From a virus, in the IMG/VR virus record IMGVR_UViG_3300013018_000042, positions 1 through 44,807 of that record: 44,807 bases of DNA; one strand, 5' to 3'. Both the position numbers and the translations under genes were made by a program. The notes below the pieces were generated by a model. The model had not been told where the DNA came from. It did no database searches and saw only the letters and a program-made list of their open reading frames with translations. This document shows, one piece after another, positions 39,902-44,807 of the stretch (positions are counted from its first letter, which is position 1; the number at the start of each line of letters is the position of its first letter).

Positions 39902-40492
39902 TTAGCCGAATAAAGCCTGTTTTGCCATTGATAAAGTCGCAGAATTATTCATAAAATTACTTCCTGTATTATTAAATATTCCAGTTAATTTTTGCTGACT
40001 TTGAAAATCATTCTGTCCTAAATCATTCCAATTATAATTGCCCCATCTGAAATTACTGTATTTATTGCTGTATTCATTATTCTTATTTTGAATATATTGA
40101 TTATATTCTGGATTAGCAGCCTGTCTTTGATAAGTATTGTATTTCTGTCCTATACTCATAACGTCCCTTATAAAAGGATTAGGATTTTCTGCTATTTTAT
40201 AGCTTTCTGTAATTGATTTAGAAGGTGCATTTTCTAAAATATTTTGTTTATCATTTGCATAATTTAAAGTTGGTGTGTTTGATGAATAACGATTACTACT
40301 TCCACTTTCCCCTTTATGACTAAAAACATTATTTGTACTTGTTGGTGTGTTTGATGAATAGCGATTACTGCTTCCACTTCTGTTGCTTTTACTATAACTG
40401 TTATTTGCAGTATCATTTCTACTATTACCACTATTATAATTTGTTCTGTCTATAGTCGAGCCTCCATAGCCAAAACCACTTCCTAAGCCCAT
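39902..40492 (-). CDS. Ser/Asn-rich virion-region protein with internal repeat
   Basis: 196 residues. The first 80 are Ser, Asn, Gly and Tyr-rich and disordered, with GSSNRYSSNTPT present twice. The C-terminal half has aromatic residues (NFRWGNYNWNDLG). AAGGAGG precedes ATG 40492. Probably a minor head-tail or internal protein. Confidence 0.6.
   Translation of the reverse strand: MGLGSGFGYGGSTIDRTNYNSGNSRNDTANNSYSKSNRSGSSNRYSSNTPTSTNNVFSHKGESGSSNRYSSNTPTLNYANDKQNILENAPSKSITESYKIAENPNPFIRDVMSIGQKYNTYQRQAANPEYNQYIQNKNNEYSNKYSNFRWGNYNWNDLGQNDFQSQQKLTGIFNNTGSNFMNNSATLSMAKQALFG
40269..40379 (-). repeat. 39-bp direct repeat in a structural gene
   Basis: 40269-40307 and 40341-40379 match except for two bases, start to start 72 bp, in frame. 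They encode the doubled GSSNRYSSNTPT. Confidence 0.85.
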
Positions 40493-40503
40493 AATACGCC
40501 TCC

Positions 40504-40953
40504 TTATCCTGTTAGCCAGTTAGCAATCATATTAGAACCGCCTGGGCTGCCTAAAAAGCTACCAGACATAGTACCCAGCATACTCCAAAAAGGATCTGGC
40601 TGATTATACTGCTGTAATTCGTGAGTATATTGCTGATATGCTTCTGCATAATTACTATTTCTTAAATTTTGTGCATATCTTGATTTTTGTGTCTGATAGT
40701 CGTTTTCCATATCAGTCATAGCGTCCTGTTTTAAATAATCTCCAGGTGCTTGACCGTAAAAACCCTTAGATACCATATTCCTATTAATATCATTTATTAC
40801 CTGTTCTCTGTTATCCTGGAAAGGTTGTCTTAAAGCGTCCTCTGCTTGTTTTAATGCTTCATCATAAGACATTTTTTGTGGTGCTTTAGGCTCGCTGCCA
40901 CCGCCACTCAATGCACTACCCAACAACGCCCCTGATACTAATGCACCTAACAT
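40504..40953 (-). CDS. Small virion protein with hydrophobic N-terminus
   Basis: 149 residues. MLGALVSGALLGSALSGGG starts a hydrophobic Gly/Ala segment. A conserved-looking middle (MSYDEALKQAEDALRQPF, then SKGFYGQAPGDYL) follows, with a second hydrophobic patch at the end. Similar proteins accompany ejection proteins in short-tailed phages; the hydrophobic ends suggest membrane contact on DNA entry. Confidence 0.6.
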   Translation of the reverse strand: MLGALVSGALLGSALSGGGSEPKAPQKMSYDEALKQAEDALRQPFQDNREQVINDINRNMVSKGFYGQAPGDYLKQDAMTDMENDYQTQKSRYAQNLRNSNYAEAYQQYTHELQQYNQPDPFWSMLGTMSGSFLGSPGGSNMIANWLTG

Positions 40954-40965
40954 AATATCCCTCCT

Positions 40966-41301
40966 TTAAACATTCTCTAATGCTGTTATCCTTGCTTCTA
41001 AATCATCTATCTGCTGCTGTAAATTAGTTATATCAGTATTACTAGCAGATCCACTATGAGGATTATCTTTCAACTCATGAGTATCAGTATAATCTTTAGC
41101 TGCTGTTTCTGCCGAGTCTGCTTTTGCCTGTGCTGCAGCTGGAGTTTCAGCACCTATAGAAGAAGGAGTAATAGTATCATTACCTCCAGCTGAATGAGTT
41201 TCAGCGTGCGGTGCTGGCTTATCTGAACTATCAATGGTTTCTTGAAGCTGCACATCTGCTCTTTTATCTCTAGCCCTTGAAATTCGTCTAGCTTTAGGCA
41301 T
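40966..41301 (-). CDS. Tail-fibre-like trimeric coiled-coil protein
   Basis: 111 residues. Basic N-terminus, HAETHSAGGNDTITPSSIGA (a short turn motif common in fibre proteins), an Ala-rich segment and a heptad helix at the end (ITNLQQQIDDLEARITALEN). Overlaps the previous gene by 8 nt. Adaptor or fibre-tip role is inferred. Confidence 0.65.
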   Translation of the reverse strand: MPKARRISRARDKRADVQLQETIDSSDKPAPHAETHSAGGNDTITPSSIGAETPAAAQAKADSAETAAKDYTDTHELKDNPHSGSASNTDITNLQQQIDDLEARITALENV

Positions 41302-42787
41302 TTGTTACCTGACCCCCTCCTGTATCTGCTTCTGAATAATAGAAGCCTAACCCGTAAATTTCTACTGGTGAATATTGATCGTTCTCTATCTCTAGTTGAA
41401 AACTGTTGCCAGAATATAAAGTTTTAATTCTCTTAGTTATTGTTTCATTATCTGTGTTATTACCATTGAGTATAAATTCGTCCTGCTTGGTATCATCTAC
41501 ATAAAGGCTAACTTTTAATTCGTGTATTTCGCCATAATTCTTAAAAATTATAAATATTTTATGGATATTTTTTCTTAAAAAAGGATTACCAAAATTATAT
41601 TTAGCCGTTCTCATCTTAAATGGTATTATAGCAGCTGTTCCGTCTGGTCTTATATCTTCTGTACTATCATCAGTAAATTTAAAGATGAAGTTATCGCTAG
41701 CAGCGTATAAATCACCATTAATAAGCTGACAAAAATCATTAACCTGTATTCCTGTATATATAGAAAAAGCTGCTGTATCAAAATCAAAAGTTAAAATTTT
41801 ATTGTTTATTCCATCTGCAGCGTCAGAATAAGCCATCATAAACCTACCACTTTCAGAATGGAATACTGTTCTGATAGCTGATTTATTAGTGCAATTTTTA
41901 ATTATGCTGCTAACTCTATCTTTTGTGATATTTGCTATATAATTTTGATCTGCTTCATTTTCCATTGAAATACCAATGATAGAAGGTAATAATGCAAATA
42001 TACCATCATCTGACACCATAGATAAACTGGCTGTAGTTAAAGCAAAGGCGTCTCCATTTATCGGTCCGTGTGCTGTAGGCAACTTCTCCCAAATAGCGTC
42101 TGCTGCAGGGTCTATTCCCCTCCATATCCAGTTGCCATGTCTATATCCAACTATAATAGCGTCCATTAACACTGACAGGCCTAATATTGGCCCTTCTGCT
42201 CTTGTAGGATAAACAACGCTTGTTCCCTTAACAAAAGTCGGATCTAAATATTCGCTGTAGTATAAAGCATTTATTTCCTGATAATTTCCTGCAAAAAATA
42301 TTCTATTACTTTCAGAATGATAATGAGCAAATTGACAGTTTCTAATCGGTGCTAAATTATTTTCTGCGTCTGGATTAGGAGTTACTGCCTGTACTGTTGA
42401 GCCATCATATACATAGTATTCAGTACCAGGATCAATAAAGTATAACTTGTCCTGTAAGAAGAAATATGCTACTCTATCGGAATTTAAAGTTTTAATGGCT
42501 GTATAACTACCATCACCTGCTAAATCACACAATTCTTTATTAATAATAGCCATTAAATGAATGTTCCCGTCATCTCTAGGCCATTCAAACACCTGTGTTA
42601 CTCGCCCGGTATAAGCTGTGGTATTTACATTTTCTAATCCACCTCTTTTGCGGACACCACCTCTATTCATTACCTCTAAGTTTTCAGCTACAGTTAATTC
42701 TTCATTAGTTTTCATTATATCTGGTATATCAACATTCAACCCCATATTAAAATCAGCGTCAGCAAATTGTTGAATAGTATTAGGCAC
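41294..42787 (-). CDS. Tail nozzle-type protein (beta-propeller-like)
   Basis: 497 residues from GTG 42787, 5 nt after AGGTGAT. The N-terminal GLNVDIPDIMKTNEELTVAE and the run of beta-blade-like segments (for example DKLYFIDPG, NRIFFAGNY and DGIFALLP) resemble the nozzle/tubular proteins that form the tail of podoviruses. It follows the adaptor gene. No catalytic motif. Confidence 0.7.
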   Translation of the reverse strand: MPNTIQQFADADFNMGLNVDIPDIMKTNEELTVAENLEVMNRGGVRKRGGLENVNTTAYTGRVTQVFEWPRDDGNIHLMAIINKELCDLAGDGSYTAIKTLNSDRVAYFFLQDKLYFIDPGTEYYVYDGSTVQAVTPNPDAENNLAPIRNCQFAHYHSESNRIFFAGNYQEINALYYSEYLDPTFVKGTSVVYPTRAEGPILGLSVLMDAIIVGYRHGNWIWRGIDPAADAIWEKLPTAHGPINGDAFALTTASLSMVSDDGIFALLPSIIGISMENEADQNYIANITKDRVSSIIKNCTNKSAIRTVFHSESGRFMMAYSDAADGINNKILTFDFDTAAFSIYTGIQVNDFCQLINGDLYAASDNFIFKFTDDSTEDIRPDGTAAIIPFKMRTAKYNFGNPFLRKNIHKIFIIFKNYGEIHELKVSLYVDDTKQDEFILNGNNTDNETITKRIKTLYSGNSFQLEIENDQYSPVEIYGLGFYYSEADTGGGQVTNA

Positions 42788-43310
42788 GGCGGATCACCTG
42801 TACTTTAGCTGGTGATTTAGTAGAAATTAAACTGCTTGCTGCTCTTTGGACTTTTTCTGTAAACTTCTGATAATACTTTTCTGAAATCTGATCGTCTAGA
42901 TCTTCATTTTCTCTTATCCAGCCTAAAACATAATATTTAACTGCATTATTATACATTCTGTGAAGATTATTGATAGGCTCTGCTATATCATTTAGATAAT
43001 CAGGCATTTTTCTTGCAACTATCTTATAACTTCCAGCGTCAGGTATTCTTATACTACCATTTCTATATATCCAGCCTTCATAATAATGTTCTCCGTTGTC
43101 ATAGATAATCAGATGTTCTATTGTTGAAAAATCTTCTGGCAGTTCATACCATTGAGTGCCGTCAGTAACATCTAAATCTATTGTTGCATAAAGAAGGGCT
43201 AAATCAGCTATTTCGTCTAAACATTCATTTATAGCAAGCAATATATCATCAGGACTTAATGTCCTTCCTAACCTGCTTTCTACATAACTTTGTATCTCTG
43301 TACCTGTCAT
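42780..43310 (-). CDS. Head-tail adaptor protein
   Basis: 176 residues, helical start (TEIQSYVESRLGRTLSPDDI, LLAINECLDEIADLA), a beta insert and a C-terminal helix with YKIVARKMP and Y-x-x-A-V-x-Y. This is the gp4/gp11-type adaptor layout beneath the portal. GAGGTGA before ATG 43310. Eight nt overlap with the nozzle gene. Confidence 0.7.
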   Translation of the reverse strand: MTGTEIQSYVESRLGRTLSPDDILLAINECLDEIADLALLYATIDLDVTDGTQWYELPEDFSTIEHLIIYDNGEHYYEGWIYRNGSIRIPDAGSYKIVARKMPDYLNDIAEPINNLHRMYNNAVKYYVLGWIRENEDLDDQISEKYYQKFTEKVQRAASSLISTKSPAKVQVIRRA

Positions 43311-43748
43311 TTAGCTCACCTCATTCCACTCTAATGGTATTTTTACCTCTTTATCCCATGTATTTTGTTCTTTATCACTTAAAGTTATTACTAAAGAATA
43401 AACTTTAGGACTGTTTTCGGGTATTATCATAGATATATAACTTCTAATAACATACCGCAGCTTGATAAATGGATCATCATTTAGCTGTTTAACATTCTGT
43501 ATATACTGCCCGTTAATCATTTTATCCCAACTATTGCCGCTATCCATAGAAGTAAGTATATCTATCTCATTTCCCTGGATAGGTCTACTAAACCAACTAA
43601 TCTTGCCCGAATTTATCTCGTCTAATACTGTAAATGCTTCTGATAAATCAATATTAGGACTTTCTCGTGTGCCTAATGCTAATGTACGGTAATTATTAAC
43701 ATCAGGCATATTTTCATCACCGTAAACTCCTTTTTCTACAAAATTCAT
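43311..43748 (-). CDS. Structural-region protein, unknown
   Basis: 145 residues, beta-rich (for example NEIDILTSMDSG, IKLRYVIRSYISMII). ATG 43748 lies 3 nt after GGTGAT, close behind the WD40 gene. An internal ATG 43709 is a poorer choice. Its strand-rich nature and location suggest a tail or baseplate component. Confidence 0.6.
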   Translation of the reverse strand: MNFVEKGVYGDENMPDVNNYRTLALGTRESPNIDLSEAFTVLDEINSGKISWFSRPIQGNEIDILTSMDSGNSWDKMINGQYIQNVKQLNDDPFIKLRYVIRSYISMIIPENSPKVYSLVITLSDKEQNTWDKEVKIPLEWNEVS

Positions 43749-43760
43749 TTAATCACCATC

Positions 43761-44807
43761 TTAACTAGGGTTTAAGGAAAATGTTATATCAAAGTAAAAT
43801 CTATAAGTGTTAACCTTATCAAGTGGTGGAGTGAATAACACTCTACCGAAATAATCTCCTGCACTATTCCTTAATATTATTTCTCCCAAACCGTCAGCGT
43901 GATTGCCTTGGTCTGACTCTAAACCTACCCTAAATGTTCTTGAATAACTACCAGCTGTATAAGGTTCTTGTGTTACTTCAAATGGTGCTATAAATCCGCC
44001 TGATATGTCAGTTCCTTCTAAAGATAAGCCTAATTCAATATTTTCAGTCCCTAAAGGATATTTCTTAGCATTTGAAGTGCCTAATGCAAATTGCGGTGTA
44101 CCTGATATTCCGAAAAAACTATCTAATGATTTAAGATTAAATTTTGATATATCAGCTAAAGCTCTATTTGCTATTTCTACATCAATATCTATTGAAGTAC
44201 CATCTCTTTGCCCGTCAGCTATTGTAGTTGTATAATAAATAGTTGGACTTTTAACTTCTATAACCCAGGTTATATCCAATTGATGATAATCTTTTTTATC
44301 TATAGCGTTAGTTGGAACCTGTCTTGCCACCCAGTCATTATTATATCTATCATCATATGATGAACTTGTAGAATAATCTCCTGTTCTTAATGCTATTTCT
44401 TTTATTAACATAGAAGTACCTGTGCCTGCATTAAATCTATACTTATATCCCATCCTGACAGAGTTTATTAGTTTATCATTAAACTCCCACACCTTTGCTG
44501 TGTTATCCCAGCTTCCACTGACTACATAGTTACCGTCAGGTGAGAAGGCTACAGAATAAACATCATCTGAATGTCCTGTGAAGGTTGTTATCACATTACC
44601 TGTTGCTACTTCCCACACCTTTACTGTGTTATCCCAGCTTCCACTGACTACATAGTTACCGTCAGGTGAGAAGGCTACAGAACGAACATCATACGAATGT
44701 CCTGTGAAGGTTGTTATCACATTACCTGTTGCTACTTCCCACACCTTTGCTGTGTTATCCCAGCTTCCACTGACTACATAGTTACCGTCAGGTGAGAAGG
44801 CTACAGA
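43761..44807 (-). CDS. WD40 virion-type protein, C-terminal part
   Basis: Open from 44807 to TAA at 43761 in the frame that continues from base 1. It contains most of repeat 3, repeat 4 and repeat 5, then, from WEFNDKL, a non-WD40 domain: NSVRMGYKYRFNAGTGTS, then MLIKEIALRTGDY, a long beta-rich stretch and the end FDITFSLN. The YRFNAGTGT...KEIALRTG pattern continues the domain begun before the propeller, so the WD40 array is an insertion in a loop of a phage fibre- or baseplate-like protein. With five repeats the protein would be about 545 residues; with seven, about 629. Confidence 0.85.
   Translation of the reverse strand, partial: SVAFSPDGNYVVSGSWDNTAKVWEVATGNVITTFTGHSYDVRSVAFSPDGNYVVSGSWDNTVKVWEVATGNVITTFTGHSDDVYSVAFSPDGNYVVSGSWDNTAKVWEFNDKLINSVRMGYKYRFNAGTGTSMLIKEIALRTGDYSTSSSYDDRYNNDWVARQVPTNAIDKKDYHQLDITWVIEVKSPTIYYTTTIADGQRDGTSIDIDVEIANRALADISKFNLKSLDSFFGISGTPQFALGTSNAKKYPLGTENIELGLSLEGTDISGGFIAPFEVTQEPYTAGSYSRTFRVGLESDQGNHADGLGEIILRNSAGDYFGRVLFTPPLDKVNTYRFYFDITFSLNPS
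44486..44807 (-). repeat. 126-bp tandem WD40 repeats, right end of window
   Basis: Repeat 3 (partial, 44807-44703), repeat 4 (44702-44577) and repeat 5 (from 44576, diverging after about 90 nt). Variable residues: Y/D/R in repeat 4 and D/D/Y in repeat 5 at positions 4, 5 and 7; V instead of A at 27 in repeat 4. The remainder is nearly identical in DNA. Confidence 0.95.

Noticed and set aside
1-44807. Integrase, transposase or attachment site
   Set aside because: No tyrosine or serine recombinase motif in any good frame; the short HTH proteins are too small.
1-44807. CRISPR array
   Set aside because: The only regular tandem repeats are the coding 126-bp WD40 units; there are no short repeats with unique spacers.

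Overview
The window is essentially a whole tailed-phage genome, low in G+C (roughly 36-38% by eye), with strong AGGAGG-type ribosome binding sites and dense gene packing. It looks like a short-tailed (podovirus-type) phage of a low-G+C Gram-positive host (Bacillota; an anaerobic clostridial or halanaerobial host is a guess). Portal, HK97-like capsid, adaptor and nozzle-like genes are present, but I see no tape measure, tail tube, sheath, integrase, DNA polymerase or tRNA. Both ends of the window lie in one open reading frame made of 126-bp WD40 repeats. Closing the frame needs 13 nt (or 13 plus multiples of 126), so the molecule is probably circular or circularly permuted and the contig broke inside the repeat array.

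Layout. The late region runs leftward from the small terminase (14.47 kb), through about ten small accessory genes, the large terminase (9.95-8.35 kb), a Com-like zinc protein, a strong terminator, portal, scaffold-like, major capsid and an Ig-repeat protein. It then crosses the contig break through the WD40 virion-type protein into adaptor, nozzle, small virion proteins, a 2494-residue polyvalent protein, and a lysis cassette (coiled-coil/TM protein, M15 peptidase, one-TM protein) ending at 29.5 kb. From 28.7 to 29.5 kb there is no gene but much structure: terminators, a promoter-sRNA-terminator unit on the + strand and a multi-hairpin RNA on the - strand. The early region runs leftward from a consensus promoter at 28.18 kb: Cro/CI-like regulator, Gam-like DNA-end protector, a likely recombinase with two DUF3820 modules, replication proteins, VRR-NUC, YopX-like, radical SAM, SSB and many zinc-ribbon or one-TM micro-proteins. 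It ends at 18.15 kb at a terminator shared with a convergent rightward unit (14.9-18.15 kb) carrying a RadC/JAB protein, an XRE regulator and small proteins, several preceded by look-alike hairpin leaders.

How it fits together. The early genes load the host replication machinery (helicase loader, SSB, Phg_2220-type protein) and protect or recombine DNA (Gam, annealing-like protein, VRR-NUC). Terminase and portal package the genome. The giant protein (ART-like, DdrB/ParB-like, zincin and LPD38-like parts) is probably packaged and injected. The most striking element is the WD40 propeller inserted in a virion-type protein. Its repeats are almost identical in DNA and differ mainly at the surface-facing positions that vary in other high-identity WD40 families, which suggests repeat recombination as a route to changing host recognition.
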